Source: Vibrio gelatinilyticus (GTDB lineage Bacteria; Pseudomonadota; Gammaproteobacteria; Enterobacterales; Vibrionaceae). Taken from it: a DNA stretch of 64,000 nucleotides. The stretch lies in contig NZ_JAJNNZ010000004.1 in the NCBI RefSeq assembly GCF_022836845.1, forward strand, positions 186,001 to 250,000, given 5' to 3'. The position numbers and the translations under genes were made by a program. Positions 24,729-34,297 of the stretch are shown piece by piece; positions within the stretch are counted from its first letter, which is position 1; every line of letters begins with the position of its first letter. The notes under the pieces are model-generated. The model searched no databases, was not told the DNA's origin, and worked only from the letters and a program-made list of their open reading frames with translations.

Positions 24729-25763
24729 TTACTGGGCAGCTTTCAATTTCATGAAATGCTCTTCATAAATAACGGTTTTATCCCCAACTGAATCTTGCCA
24801 CTCTACTCGGTCAAGATCCTGCTGTGATGGAAATAACGCCGGAATATCTTTAAATTTTTCATTTGATTCGGCAACAGCAGTTAAATAGCCAGTATCACGT
24901 GAAATCTGCTCTGCTATATCTGGCCTTAAAAGAAAATCTATCATCTTATGAGCGGCTTCTACGTTCTTCGCCCCAGAGCTAATGGCGAAATTATCTACCC
25001 AACCGATACCGCCTTCCTTTGGAAAGACCAGCTTCAGTGGGACGCCTTCTGATTGCGTCGCAGCAGCTGAACCATTCCATAACATACCGACACCAACTTC
25101 ACCTGACATATAGGGTGCGCCGGGATTATCGGAATTAAAGACCAGCACATTAGGCATCAGCTTTTTCAACTCGGCATAGGCCTGTGCAATCTGTGTTTCA
25201 TCCGTTGTATTACCGGAATAACCCAATTTACGCAGAGCTATATGAAAGACCTCTCGAGTGTCATCCATTAGCATAATTTGACCTTCAAGTTCAGGTTTCC
25301 ATAGATCGGCCCAACTAGTGAAATCCTCTGCATTGTACATATCAGTGTTCACGGCTAATCCAGTGATAGCGACTACATGTGGGATTGAATAGCCATTACC
25401 CGGGTCGAATGGTTTATCCAGATAATTGGTGTCTAACTTGTCAAAGTTGCTAAGTTTTGACTTGTCAATTTTTTGCAACATTCCTTCATCGCGCATTTTC
25501 GCAACGAAATAGGTTGAAGGGACAACGAGATCATAGCCTTGATTATGGGTCTTTAACTTCGCATAGAGAGTTTCATTCGACTCGTAGGTAGAATAGATAA
25601 CCTTAATGCCAGTTTCGTTGGTAAATTGCTCGAGAACGCTACTGTTGATGTATGGCCCCCAGTTCATAAATACTAAGGTTTTGTTCTCACTTGCCGTTGT
25701 CGTTCCTGATAGAAGTGACAAAGCACATGCACTACCAGTTAGTAAAGTAGCCCATTTTTTCAT
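24729..25763 (-). CDS. potD: Spermidine/putrescine-binding protein PotD, first copy
   Basis: 344 residues with a signal peptide (about 1-24, LLSGTTTASE). It shares most motifs with the neighbouring copy (FMNWGPYINSSVL, TGIKVIYSTYESNET, DLVVPSTYFVAKM, VEAAHKMIDFLLRP) but differs in ligand-pocket surroundings such as YINSSVL versus YIPNEVL. It is the distal gene of the potA-potB-potC-potD order, 90 bp after potC with a strong hairpin between. Two PotD proteins sharing one PotABC core are also known in Vibrio cholerae. Confidence 0.93.
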   Translation of the reverse strand: MKKWATLLTGSACALSLLSGTTTASENKTLVFMNWGPYINSSVLEQFTNETGIKVIYSTYESNETLYAKLKTHNQGYDLVVPSTYFVAKMRDEGMLQKIDKSKLSNFDKLDTNYLDKPFDPGNGYSIPHVVAITGLAVNTDMYNAEDFTSWADLWKPELEGQIMLMDDTREVFHIALRKLGYSGNTTDETQIAQAYAELKKLMPNVLVFNSDNPGAPYMSGEVGVGMLWNGSAAATQSEGVPLKLVFPKEGGIGWVDNFAISSGAKNVEAAHKMIDFLLRPDIAEQISRDTGYLTAVAESNEKFKDIPALFPSQQDLDRVEWQDSVGDKTVIYEEHFMKLKAAQ

Positions 25764-25810
25764 TACATTAGCTCCAAACCAAATTCACCTATTAGGCGGT
25801 TAGATACCAG

Positions 25811-25836
25811 AACAGGGCGGTCAACGCCGCCCTGTT
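25811..25836. repeat. Strong inverted repeat between potC and potD
   Basis: AACAGGGCGG / CCGCCCTGTT, ten perfect base pairs with a 6-nt loop, no T run on the minus strand. Better explained as an mRNA-stabilising or processing hairpin that adjusts PotD levels than as a full terminator. Confidence 0.7.
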
Positions 25837-25853
25837 CTTAGACAAAAGCGTTG

Positions 25854-26624
25854 TTACTTGATCTTTTCGCGTGCAAGGATTTGCGAAGTAATTACCAAAG
25901 CAAGCGAGATGATTAACATTATTGTAGCCAATGCATTCACTTCCGGCGAGATACCGACCTTTACCATTGAATAAATTTTTAATGGCAAGATCTCGTAGGT
26001 AGGCCCAGTAACAAATGAGCTTACAATGACATCATCTAGTGATAGGGTGAAACTCAATAGCCATCCTGCCGCAATCGCTGGCTTTGCCAAAGGGAAAATT
26101 ATCTTACTAAGAATAGTCCATTCGCCAGCACCCAAATCTTTAGCAGCTTCAAGCATTTTTACATCAAAGCCCTTTAACCGGCTGTATACCGTAATAACCA
26201 CAAAGGGTAGACAAAATGTAATGTGCGCAATAAGAAGGGTAAGGAAACCAAGCTGAGCCCCCATAACCAAGAAAATCGCTAGTAATGAGATGGCCATAAC
26301 AATGTCTGGTGACATCATCACAATAAACAACATTCCGCTAACCGCACCTTTGCCTTTAAACTGATAGCGAAAAAGCGCCACAGCTGTAAGGCTACCAATT
26401 ATGGTTGCGGCAGTAGCTGAAAATACCGCTACATTAAGCGAGTGCCATGCTGCTTGCATTAAACTGTCGTTATTGAGCAGAGCGTCATACCACTTGGTCG
26501 TGATACCACCCCATTTCATCCCAAACTTATTCGCATTAAATGAGTTAGCAATAAGCACTATTATGGGTAAGTACAAAAACGCATACACCAACGAAATAAA
26601 ACTAAATTTGAAAGCGCGTCCCAT
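25854..26624 (-). CDS. potC: Spermidine/putrescine ABC permease PotC
   Basis: 256 residues, about six transmembrane helices. The ABC permease EAA loop is visible (EAAKDLGAGEWTILSKIIFPLAKPAI). It pairs with PotB to form the polyamine channel. Its ATG shares one base with the potB stop, so it is translationally coupled. Confidence 0.95.
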   Translation of the reverse strand: MGRAFKFSFISLVYAFLYLPIIVLIANSFNANKFGMKWGGITTKWYDALLNNDSLMQAAWHSLNVAVFSATAATIIGSLTAVALFRYQFKGKGAVSGMLFIVMMSPDIVMAISLLAIFLVMGAQLGFLTLLIAHITFCLPFVVITVYSRLKGFDVKMLEAAKDLGAGEWTILSKIIFPLAKPAIAAGWLLSFTLSLDDVIVSSFVTGPTYEILPLKIYSMVKVGISPEVNALATIMLIISLALVITSQILAREKIK

Positions 26625-27481
26625 TATTCCAACTCCACTTTACGGTTAAGCAATTTCCCGGCTCGGTAATACGCGTACAGCATAATGGCCATTGCTAGGG
26701 TCAACGCTATGCTCGTCGCGGCGCCAAAGGGCCAATCGCGGGCATTAAGGACTTGGCTTTTGATTACATTGCCGATCAGTAGGTTTTTTGCACCACCTAA
26801 TAGATCGGCGATGTAGAACATTCCTAATGCTGGTAGAAGCACCAATAAGCAACCACCTATAATACCAGGCATGGTTAATGGTAAAATTACCTTAGTCAAT
26901 GTTTGCAACTTGTTGGCGCCAAGATCGCGTGCCGCTTCTATGTAGGTATGATCCAGCTTCTCGATGGCTGAATACAGTGGCAAAATCATAAACGGCAACA
27001 GGATATACACCAGACCAATCATTACCGCGTTCTCGGTGTACATAATTCGTATCGGTTTATCGATAATATCAAGCGCTATTAAACTCTTGTTCAGTATGCC
27101 TTGCGTTCCTAACACGATTTTCAAGCCATAAGTACGGATCAAAGAGTTGGTCCAAAAGGGGACAATAACTAAGAACAACATGATTGGACGCCATCTATGT
27201 GGCATCTTTGCGACAATGTATGCGAATGGATAACCGATGATTAAGCATATAACCGTCGCAATTATCGCCATATAGAAAGAGTGAAATAGGACCTTTGCAT
27301 AAAGCGGGTCCATAAGGCGAGCATAATTATCGAGAGTGAATGTCATCTCGATTAGATTTGCTTCGTCTCTGGTGAGAAAGCTTGTGCCTATAATCATCAC
27401 GTTGGGGATCAATACAAATAGGACCAACCAACTAACGATAAGTGTGACGATGGCGTTTTGGAGGTTAAACTTCGTTTTCAT
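26624..27481 (-). CDS. potB: Spermidine/putrescine ABC permease PotB
   Basis: 285 residues, six predicted transmembrane helices. The EAA loop reads [26 protein letters not shown]. Partner of PotC in the inner-membrane polyamine channel. The start lies 17 nt inside the end of potA. Confidence 0.95.
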   Translation of the reverse strand: MKTKFNLQNAIVTLIVSWLVLFVLIPNVMIIGTSFLTRDEANLIEMTFTLDNYARLMDPLYAKVLFHSFYMAIIATVICLIIGYPFAYIVAKMPHRWRPIMLFLVIVPFWTNSLIRTYGLKIVLGTQGILNKSLIALDIIDKPIRIMYTENAVMIGLVYILLPFMILPLYSAIEKLDHTYIEAARDLGANKLQTLTKVILPLTMPGIIGGCLLVLLPALGMFYIADLLGGAKNLLIGNVIKSQVLNARDWPFGAATSIALTLAMAIMLYAYYRAGKLLNRKVELE

Positions 27482-28580
27482 CTTTTAACACCACCTCCCA
27501 ACTTTCTACCCAAGTTATCGCGACTTTCTGACCTAATGAATGATCTACGTCTGGATCGTCTTCGTTGAAAAACTCACTGACCATGACGCGCATTCCAGAT
27601 TCTAACTCAACGACGGAATCAAGAGTCATGCCCTTATAGGTTCTTTCAACAATATGGCCAACGATGCCTCTATTTTCGGTTTCCTTGATTTCTTCTAAGC
27701 GCAGATCTTCAGGCCGAAGTAACACTTGTAGCCTTTCACCAGGTTCAAATTGTTGGTCGTAATAGACAACAGAATCTTTGCCTTCGATGTGTGCACGAAT
27801 GGTTTTGTCGTCGAGGCGCTTGATCGCTATCGCATCGAACACGTTGATTTCACCAATAAAGCGAGCAACAAATAAGTTCTTTGGTTCTTCGTATATTTCT
27901 CGGGGAGTACCATCTTGCTCTACGACCCCATCACGCATCACGATGATGCGATCAGACATTGACAAAGCCTCTTCTTGATCATGAGTAACGAAGATAAACG
28001 TGATCCCAAGTTGACGTTGCAGTTGTTTAAGTTCGATTTGCATCTGCTTACGAAGTTTATAGTCCAGAGCGGATAGAGACTCATCAAGTAACAAAACTTT
28101 TGGCTTGTTGACCACCGCGCGTGCGATCGCAATTCGTTGTTGTTGCCCACCTGAGAGCTGATGTGGTTTTCTCTGCGCCATACTGTCTAACCGAACCATT
28201 TTAAGTGCCTCATGAACACGTGGCTCGATTTGTTGCGGATCTACTTTTTGCATGCGAAGACCAAATGCGACATTTTCGAATACTGTCATGTGAGGGAATA
28301 GCGCATAGCTCTGAAAGACAGTATTTACATGGCGCTGTTCAGCAGGGACGTCAGTAACGTCTTGGTTATCTAGGGTAATTCTACCTACATCTACGGACTC
28401 GAAACCGGCTATCATCCTCAATACGGTCGTTTTACCACAACCTGAAGGGCCAAGAATAGTGAGGAATTCACCATGGTTAACGTTTAAATTTAGGTTTGCA
28501 ATGATCTCTTTACCATCGAAACTCTTACTGACACCAGAAAGCTGAATGACTGGCGCTCCTACTGATTGTTTAGCGTTCAA
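27465..28580 (-). CDS. potA: Spermidine/putrescine ABC ATPase PotA
   Basis: 371 residues. ABC domain with Walker [10 protein letters not shown]-loop [10 protein letters not shown], signature LSGGQQQR, Walker [12 protein letters not shown] and switch histidine FVTHDQEEA, followed by a C-terminal TOBE/OB-type regulatory domain (about 245-370). It energises polyamine import. First gene of the pot operon; its promoter must lie in the gap 28581-28915. Confidence 0.96.
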   Translation of the reverse strand: MNAKQSVGAPVIQLSGVSKSFDGKEIIANLNLNVNHGEFLTILGPSGCGKTTVLRMIAGFESVDVGRITLDNQDVTDVPAEQRHVNTVFQSYALFPHMTVFENVAFGLRMQKVDPQQIEPRVHEALKMVRLDSMAQRKPHQLSGGQQQRIAIARAVVNKPKVLLLDESLSALDYKLRKQMQIELKQLQRQLGITFIFVTHDQEEALSMSDRIIVMRDGVVEQDGTPREIYEEPKNLFVARFIGEINVFDAIAIKRLDDKTIRAHIEGKDSVVYYDQQFEPGERLQVLLRPEDLRLEEIKETENRGIVGHIVERTYKGMTLDSVVELESGMRVMVSEFFNEDDPDVDHSLGQKVAITWVESWEVVLKDENEV

Positions 28581-28915
28581 CGTCTGTTTATCTCCACCTT
28601 GACCAGAAATAACATACTGGCCGATTGCGATACATAATTTAGCCGCGCATCATAATCACCAATTGAGTGAATTCAAAGCACTTTCTTATCTGCTAACAGA
28701 AAAAAATGTAGGTGAAACTAAACTTTGTTTACCATACTTGTTAGAAGAGCGACTTTGATGAAAATTGCGACATATCAATTGGTTAATTATCAGCCAATTA
28801 GACAATAAAGCAAGCCAAGTGCCTCGATATAGTTTAATCTTAGCCGTTATACTTAGAACAGCCATTAATTTACGTTTATTAGGCATTCATACCATTGATG
28901 CCAACTGGTAATACT
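28581..28915. other. Divergent promoter region of potA and the membrane protein gene
   Basis: A 335-bp, AT-rich gap with no convincing gene. An inverted repeat AATTGG-N11-CCAATT (28777-28799) lies in its middle and could be an operator. Exact promoters were not assigned. Confidence 0.4.
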
Positions 28916-29797
28916 ATGAAAAATGATTTCGAAAAAGACATAAATATAGGCGGAAACATCGAAACCGCCTTGTCTGGGCAATACGAATTAAAAGCCTCGG
29001 CAGTATTTCAAGAAGCATGGAAGCACACAACTAGACACTTTCTCTCATTTTCACCTGCGATCATCGCTCTAATAGCGGTTCAGGTTGGTATTTTTTATAT
29101 TGCGCTGCAGCTTCAGCTCGGTGATCCCTCCGTTATCCTCCAAGCTGTACAAAATCCTGAACTGCTAGATTCTAGAATTTTCCAGGCCATCTTTGTTGCA
29201 AATTTCAGTTACGAAGTGGTGAGTGCGCCAATTTTTGCGGGTATTAGTCTAATGGCGATGAGCCATTCAGTTGGGTTAATAACCAAAACGCGACATATTG
29301 CTAAAGGTCTGCAATTTACGATACCAGTCATCATAGCCACACTGTTTAGTTTGGTCTTTCAAGGTATCGCGGGTACCATCTTACCGTTGTTATCCTTATA
29401 CCTATCTCTGGCCTTTAGCCAATCGATCCTGTTGATCTGCGAAAAGCAGGTCCCACCTTTGAAGTCTTTACTGCTCTCACTTCGTGCAGTGAATAAGAAA
29501 ATATTTGTTCTCGCAGGTATTTACCTCGCGGTTATGGTTATGTTTGTTATTGCAGCACTATTTTATGGTATTGGTCTTATTTTCGTTCTGCCTTTCTTCT
29601 TTCATGTTAAAGGTATTGTGTACCGTGAAATGTTTGGTATTCGTTTGAAAATTGTCGCAAACCAAAGTAGTCACGAAGGGCACGACGATTCTAGTGATGA
29701 TTCAGATAACGATTCTAGCGATGATTCAGATGACCAATCAAATGATGATCAACATCGAAGTGGTAAGAATAAGAACCCTGAGGTATTTGATGCTTAA
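28916..29797 (+). CDS. Membrane protein with acidic repetitive tail, unknown function
   Basis: About 293 residues from the ATG at 28916 (MKNDFEKDINIGG). TTG/ATG codons at 28895/28898 are alternatives, and no strong ribosome site decides between them. Five hydrophobic segments are predicted over about residues 45-240. A C-terminal tail of about 40 residues is dominated by Asp and Ser (DDSSDDSD repeated) and ends with basic residues. No known domain recognised. Its end overlaps the next gene, a putative peptidoglycan hydrolase, by 8 nt, so the two products are probably made together and may act together at the envelope. Confidence 0.7.
   Translation: MKNDFEKDINIGGNIETALSGQYELKASAVFQEAWKHTTRHFLSFSPAIIALIAVQVGIFYIALQLQLGDPSVILQAVQNPELLDSRIFQAIFVANFSYEVVSAPIFAGISLMAMSHSVGLITKTRHIAKGLQFTIPVIIATLFSLVFQGIAGTILPLLSLYLSLAFSQSILLICEKQVPPLKSLLLSLRAVNKKIFVLAGIYLAVMVMFVIAALFYGIGLIFVLPFFFHVKGIVYREMFGIRLKIVANQSSHEGHDDSSDDSDNDSSDDSDDQSNDDQHRSGKNKNPEVFDA
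29684..29731 (+). repeat. Tandem 24-bp repeat in coding sequence
   Basis: Two copies of a 24-bp unit (GACGATTCTAG... and AACGATTCTAG...), differing at two positions, encode DDSSDDSD and NDSSDDSD. Slippage here could change the length of the acidic tail by eight residues without loss of frame. Confidence 0.8.
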
Positions 29798-30593
29798 ACG
29801 ATATATGGCTATCTCAGCGGTCGTCGCAGCTGTTGGTGGTTCTGCTTTTTTTTTCATTAATAAATCCAATGATAAAGATGAGCAATTAGTAGTAGAAAAG
29901 ACAACGACATCTGTGAAGGTTGAAGTAAAGCCCGCTCATGTTGATGTCAACGAAAAGAAACGCGCGTTTTTTGATACGTTGCGTTCAGGTGTTGAATTAG
30001 AAAATCAACGAATTACCAATGAGCGTGAACGACTTCTTTCAATGAAAGAAGTCGTCAAAGAAGGGCATTCACTAAGCGCAGAACAGCAGCAGACCGCTAA
30101 ACGCCTTGGGAAATTGTACAGTGCTCCATTAAGTGACAAGGTAACACAGGAGTGGCTTGATACTATGTTAAGTCGCGTTAATGTTTTACCAGAGGCATTG
30201 GTGTTAACGCAAGCCGCGAATGAGTCAGCATGGGGAACATCAAGATTCGCTATTGAAGCAAATAATTATTTTGGCCAATGGTGTTATAAAGAAGGGTGTG
30301 GACTCGTACCACTAAAACGCACACCTGGTATGACTCATGAGGTTGCTACGTTTCCTTCTGCTCAAGGTTCTATTCATGGTTACTTTATGAATGTGAATAG
30401 GAATCGAGCGTACGCCGAACTTAGACAAATACGGGACACCTTTTCAGAACAACAAATTGATGCCACATCTCCCCAAGCTGCAACTTTATTGACTAGTGGG
30501 TTGATACGGTATTCTGAGAGGGGTGAGGCATACGTCAAAGACTTACAGGCTATGATTCGTCATAATCAAGCGTTCTGGACACACAACAATTAA
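29790..30593 (+). CDS. Bax-like glucosaminidase-domain protein
   Basis: 267 residues from the ATG at 29790, which sits inside the previous gene's end and has a GAGG site. An N-terminal signal anchor (about 5-24) is followed by a helical linker and the glucosaminidase domain (about 120-265), with the hallmark LTQAANESAWGTSRFAIEANNYFGQW and a CYKEGCG cysteine pair. This resembles Escherichia coli Bax and peptidoglycan N-acetylglucosaminidases; the catalytic Glu would be in ANESAWG. It is predicted to act on cell-wall glycan in the periplasm. Which chemistry it performs has not been shown. Confidence 0.85.
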   Translation: MLKRYMAISAVVAAVGGSAFFFINKSNDKDEQLVVEKTTTSVKVEVKPAHVDVNEKKRAFFDTLRSGVELENQRITNERERLLSMKEVVKEGHSLSAEQQQTAKRLGKLYSAPLSDKVTQEWLDTMLSRVNVLPEALVLTQAANESAWGTSRFAIEANNYFGQWCYKEGCGLVPLKRTPGMTHEVATFPSAQGSIHGYFMNVNRNRAYAELRQIRDTFSEQQIDATSPQAATLLTSGLIRYSERGEAYVKDLQAMIRHNQAFWTHNN

Positions 30594-30609
30594 AACAACA
30601 ATTCGAATT

Positions 30610-31263
30610 ATGAAAGCAGTTAAAGTCGCCTTATTAGGTTTATCATTGGCCGCAACGAGTATCGCAGTCAATGCCCAGGAATATCGCTTCACCTATTCAA
30701 AACTCTATTCTCAAATGAAAAACAACGCTAAGGAAGGACATGAAGAAGTCAAGGTCGGCTTCTTCTTTGTTGATGCTCTTTCTCAACAGTTGTGTCCAAT
30801 TGAGAAAGCTTGGATGGAGAAAGAAGAGCACTATGAAAAGCTCAAGTCATCACAATATAACGAACTTTTGATCCCTTTGGATAAAAATCTCAAAAGCGCG
30901 AATCCATTGGTGTTTGTGCATACACCTAAAGATAGGCAATGTGATTTCTCTATGGTTGTTATGACGAAAAAACCGCTACAAGGTGAAGTTAATTTTGAAG
31001 ATGTTGAACGCTTACTTCCTCAAATGCAGGTTATGCTTGAGGATCTAGGGGGCATGTTTGCCTCTTGGTTTACTCCAACGGTTGAAGGACTTACATTGGA
31101 GTTCGATGGGCTAAAAGAAGGTTCGATCAATTTATCAAATGGAAAAGTAATTGATATTTATGGCGGTAAAGCACAGGTACTGCTTAGCGAAATCGGTGAG
31201 GGGGGCTCAATGACGCTTCCTAGGAAGACTTCTAGAGTACTACCGTACATACCGGCAGAATAA
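30610..31263 (+). CDS. DUF2987 periplasmic protein
   Basis: 217 residues with a signal peptide (about 1-22, ending VNAQE). The start of the mature chain (YRFTYSKLYSQMKNNAKEGHEEVKVGFFFVD) matches the DUF2987 family, found mainly in Vibrio and relatives. Two cysteines (in QLCPIE and RQCDFS) may form a disulfide. No catalytic motif. It lies 16 bp behind the Bax-like gene and shares its terminator, so an envelope role is plausible. Confidence 0.8.
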   Translation: MKAVKVALLGLSLAATSIAVNAQEYRFTYSKLYSQMKNNAKEGHEEVKVGFFFVDALSQQLCPIEKAWMEKEEHYEKLKSSQYNELLIPLDKNLKSANPLVFVHTPKDRQCDFSMVVMTKKPLQGEVNFEDVERLLPQMQVMLEDLGGMFASWFTPTVEGLTLEFDGLKEGSINLSNGKVIDIYGGKAQVLLSEIGEGGSMTLPRKTSRVLPYIPAE

Positions 31264-31264
31264 A

Positions 31265-31287
31265 AAAAGGGGCTTAAAGCCCCTTTT
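31265..31287. terminator. Bidirectional terminator between DUF2987 gene and ttcA
   Basis: AAAAGGGGCTT / AAGCCCCTTTT, with A and T tracts on both sides, between convergent genes. Confidence 0.9.
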
Positions 31288-31301
31288 CTAAAAATTGCTG
31301 T

Positions 31302-32231
31302 TTATTCGACATTCGCAACGTCGAGTTTCAAGCTTGGGTCAAACTCCATCACAGTCTCTGCCGATGGCTGAGAGTCAAACTCTTCTTTATCAAAGCCGAT
31401 ATCTCCGCCATTAATAACACCGGAGTCTTTATCGATTGATTTGAAATCAAACAATTCGTAGTCAGCAAGGTGACTCGGTACCACATTCTGCATTGCACGA
31501 AACATTGATTCGATACGACCTGGAAATTGCTTATCCCAAGTGTTGAGCATTTGCTTAATGTTTTGTCTTTGTAGGTTAGGCTGAGAACCGCAAAGGTTAC
31601 AAGGAATAATTGGATACTCTTTCATATCGGCATATTTAATGATGTCTTTTTCTCGACAATAGGCCAACGGACGAATTACAACATGCTCCCCGTTATCTGA
31701 AACCAGTTTTGGTGGCATTGCTTTGAGCTTACCACCGTGGAACATGTTTAAGAACAAAGTTTCAATGATGTCATCACGGTGGTGGCCCAATGCAATCTTA
31801 GTGGCACCAATTTCTTTAGCATGACGATATAGAATACCGCGACGAAGTCGAGAACAAAGGGAACAGGTTGTTTTGCCTTCTGGTATCTTGTCCTGAACAA
31901 TAGAGTAAGTATCTTCTTCGATGATGGTGTACTCAACGCCAAGGCTTTTAAGGTACTCTGGTAGAATATGTTCGGGAAAACCAGGTTGTTTTTGGTCTAG
32001 GTTAACCGCTACAAGTTGAAATGAGACAGGAGCACTTTTTTGCAGACTCATCAATATGTCCAACATCGTAAAGCTGTCTTTACCACCGGATAAACAAACC
32101 ATGATTTTATCGCCGTCTTCAATCATATTGAAGTCAGCAATCGCTTGTCCGGTATTACGACGGATACGTTTTTGTAGCTTGTTGAAGTTATATTGTTGCG
32201 CCTTAGTGCGCTCTTGAGTTTGCTCAGTCAT
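31302..32231 (-). CDS. ttcA: tRNA 2-thiocytidine(32) biosynthesis protein TtcA
   Basis: 309 residues. ATP-PP-loop motif SGGKDS (about 50-55) and the two CxxC pairs that hold the iron-sulfur cluster (CSLC and CNLC) are present. It thiolates cytidine 32 of certain tRNAs. The C-terminal extension (about 265-309) is acidic and variable. Single gene, next to uspE and fnr as in other gammaproteobacteria. Confidence 0.96.
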   Translation of the reverse strand: MTEQTQERTKAQQYNFNKLQKRIRRNTGQAIADFNMIEDGDKIMVCLSGGKDSFTMLDILMSLQKSAPVSFQLVAVNLDQKQPGFPEHILPEYLKSLGVEYTIIEEDTYSIVQDKIPEGKTTCSLCSRLRRGILYRHAKEIGATKIALGHHRDDIIETLFLNMFHGGKLKAMPPKLVSDNGEHVVIRPLAYCREKDIIKYADMKEYPIIPCNLCGSQPNLQRQNIKQMLNTWDKQFPGRIESMFRAMQNVVPSHLADYELFDFKSIDKDSGVINGGDIGFDKEEFDSQPSAETVMEFDPSLKLDVANVE

Positions 32232-32339
32232 CGTAGCTTAGCTCTATCTCGTGCATCGAATCAAAATGAATTGCGTATGATACGTATAAATCGCCAAGAT
32301 GCTAGATAAAATTAAGTCGTGTGATGTTTTCAATAAGTT

Positions 32340-32360
32340 AGCTCCGCGAAATGCGGAGCT
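32340..32360 (-). terminator. Hairpin downstream of uspE
   Basis: AGCTCCGC / GCGGAGCT with a 5-nt loop, 21 nt beyond the uspE stop; only a weak T tract follows on the minus strand. Confidence 0.55.
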
Positions 32361-32380
32361 ATTGGGTAGAGTCGGTTGGC

Positions 32381-33325
32381 TTAGTTATTTTCTGGATCTA
32401 ATGGGCTAATGTAACCCTGAGGTTTAAGAGCGAGAACATCACAATTAATTTTATCGATGACATTTTCAGCAGTATTACCTATGAACACAGCAGAGAGTCC
32501 CGTACGTCCGGTTGTGCCCAAGATAACCATTGCCACATCAAGTTTACTGGCGATCTCAGGGATAATGTCTTCGGGTAGACCTTGCTCAACAATAGTATGC
32601 TCTTCATCATAACCATGCTTCTGTCTGAGCGCTTTCATTGCGGTTAGATGATGGCCCCTAACCGCATCAGTATAGGTGGCAGGATCAAACTCAGGCAATT
32701 CAATTGTGATATTGGCGGGCGTCACTGGATAAGCGTTGACTAGGTAACCCGTTGCTCCTAAACGGTCGGTCAGACTATCTAGTTGTCTTACCATACAATC
32801 ATTAAGATCTATATGGGTAGGGTTTTCAGATCCAACATGTACAGATGCCACAATATTGGCATTTTTTGGCCAATCTGAGTTTTTAACCAACAAAACAGGA
32901 ACCGGACACTTTCGAAGAAGGTGCCAATCGGTTGGAGTAAATATGACCGACTCTAGAATGTCATGCTTTCTGGTTCCCTTGATAACAATATCGTGGCTGC
33001 CACCGAATACTTCTTCGACGATCGCAGCATAGGGTCGATTGTGCCACACGACTTTCACATCAAATTCAAAGCTATCGTCAATAAAGGGCTGTGCGATACT
33101 GCGCATCCACTCTTCGCGCTGTGAAATAACGCCTTTGCGCATCGCATCACGTTCATCATGCGATAGCATAGAGGTCATATCGTAAGAGAAATCATAAATA
33201 GATAAGAAAAACGTAATATGACTTTTCGATACACTTTTTTTCGCAAGTTGAACAGCTCGTGCAAGTGCTGGCTGTTCATCGCTGTTCAAGTTGGCAACGA
33301 CGAGGATCTTGCTGTAAATACTCAT
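32381..33325 (-). CDS. uspE: Universal stress protein E
   Basis: 314 residues made of two tandem Usp domains (about 3-150 and 155-310). The C-terminal one retains an ATP-binding-type loop (LGTTGRTGLSAVFIGNTAENVI). UspE-type proteins act in stress resistance and motility/adhesion control in Escherichia coli. Located next to fnr, the normal position. ATG with AGGGAGT in front. Confidence 0.94.
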   Translation of the reverse strand: MSIYSKILVVANLNSDEQPALARAVQLAKKSVSKSHITFFLSIYDFSYDMTSMLSHDERDAMRKGVISQREEWMRSIAQPFIDDSFEFDVKVVWHNRPYAAIVEEVFGGSHDIVIKGTRKHDILESVIFTPTDWHLLRKCPVPVLLVKNSDWPKNANIVASVHVGSENPTHIDLNDCMVRQLDSLTDRLGATGYLVNAYPVTPANITIELPEFDPATYTDAVRGHHLTAMKALRQKHGYDEEHTIVEQGLPEDIIPEIASKLDVAMVILGTTGRTGLSAVFIGNTAENVIDKINCDVLALKPQGYISPLDPENN

Positions 33326-33422
33326 AAAAACTCCCTACCTAACGGGCTGTTACCTTATTTCTACTTTAGCGCAGTTTTATGAATATGATTAGAAAAATGG
33401 GAAGTTCGAGGGGAGGAGTTTG

Positions 33423-33447
33423 AAGTGGCTCATTAAACGAGCCACTT
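33423..33447 (-). terminator. Terminator of fnr
   Basis: AAGTGGCTC / GAGCCACTT, 9-bp stem with a 7-nt loop, just after the fnr stop on the minus strand. Confidence 0.75.
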
Positions 33448-33459
33448 TATGGTGACAGG

Positions 33460-34206
33460 TTAATCGCGAGACACACCAGCTAAATCCATAAGAGCATCGT
33501 GATCGATGATTGTTATGTACTTGCCTTTAACACCTAAGATCTCAGATTTTTGGAAACGGCCTAGCAAACGACTGATTGTTTCAACGGTCAAGCCCAGGTA
33601 GTTACCGATATCGCCACGGGTCATTGTCAGGCGAAATTCTCTCGGACTAAAGCCACGTTGTGAGAACCGTGTGGAAAGGTTATATAAAAATGCCGCCAGT
33701 CTTTCCTCTGCGTTCTTTTTAGATAGCAAAAGAATCATTTCCTGGTCACCTTTAATCTCATTTGACATCAAACGCATGATTTGTTGACGAAGTTTAGGCA
33801 TCTTTCCTGAAAGGTCATCGAGAATCTCATAAGGTATTTCGCATACCATAGAGGTTTCGAGCGCTTGAGCAAAACTCGGGTGGCTATCATCAGTAATTGC
33901 GTCAAAGCCAACAAGATCACCCGCTAGGTGAAAAGCTGTGATCTGTTCGTCACCTTGTTCGGTAATGGTATAGCTCTTGATCGTCCCAGATCGAATAGCG
34001 TACAGAGACTTAAGATCGTCTCCAGCTTTGAACAATTCTTGTCCTTTTTGGATCGGTTTTTTACGTTCGATAATCTGATCTAATTGATCAAGTTCCGACT
34101 CATTAAGAGTAAACGGAATACAAAGCTGACTAATACTACAATCTTGGCAATGGATAGCACATCCGCCTGATTGGATTCTCTTTGTAGTAGGTTTTTCAGA
34201 AATCAT
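33460..34206 (-). CDS. fnr: Anaerobic regulator FNR
   Basis: 248 residues. The oxygen-sensing [4Fe-4S] ligands are all present at the Escherichia coli positions: C20, C23, C29 and C122 (plus C16). The cAMP-binding-like beta roll is followed by a helix-turn-helix with the recognition helix [12 protein letters not shown], carrying the E-x-x-S-R specificity residues. It switches gene expression between aerobic and anaerobic life. A perfect FNR box lies just upstream of the start, suggesting autoregulation. Lies beside the cbb3 oxidase genes. Confidence 0.97.
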   Translation of the reverse strand: MISEKPTTKRIQSGGCAIHCQDCSISQLCIPFTLNESELDQLDQIIERKKPIQKGQELFKAGDDLKSLYAIRSGTIKSYTITEQGDEQITAFHLAGDLVGFDAITDDSHPSFAQALETSMVCEIPYEILDDLSGKMPKLRQQIMRLMSNEIKGDQEMILLLSKKNAEERLAAFLYNLSTRFSQRGFSPREFRLTMTRGDIGNYLGLTVETISRLLGRFQKSEILGVKGKYITIIDHDALMDLAGVSRD

Positions 34207-34222
34207 AACAACCTTTCACTAT

Positions 34223-34236
34223 TTGATATACATCAA
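34223..34236. promoter_or_regulatory. FNR box in the fnr promoter
   Basis: TTGAT-ATAC-ATCAA, a perfect match to the FNR consensus TTGAT-N4-ATCAA, ending 17 bp before the fnr start codon. Being so near the gene, it more likely acts in autorepression than in activation; this is inferred. Confidence 0.85.
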
Positions 34237-34297
34237 TATTTTACCACCCATTACCTCTAAAGGGTAGTTAAAAAATCAATGATAAAACAATCAGCTA

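Noticed and set aside
29652..29789. Longer N terminus for the Bax-like gene starting at 29652
   Set aside because: The added residues are an out-of-frame reading of the upstream acidic repeat; the ATG at 29790 has a ribosome site and starts a signal anchor.
30128..30140. matS-like GTGACAAGGTAAC in the Bax-like gene
   Set aside because: Two mismatches including a conserved arm base; not counted as a site.
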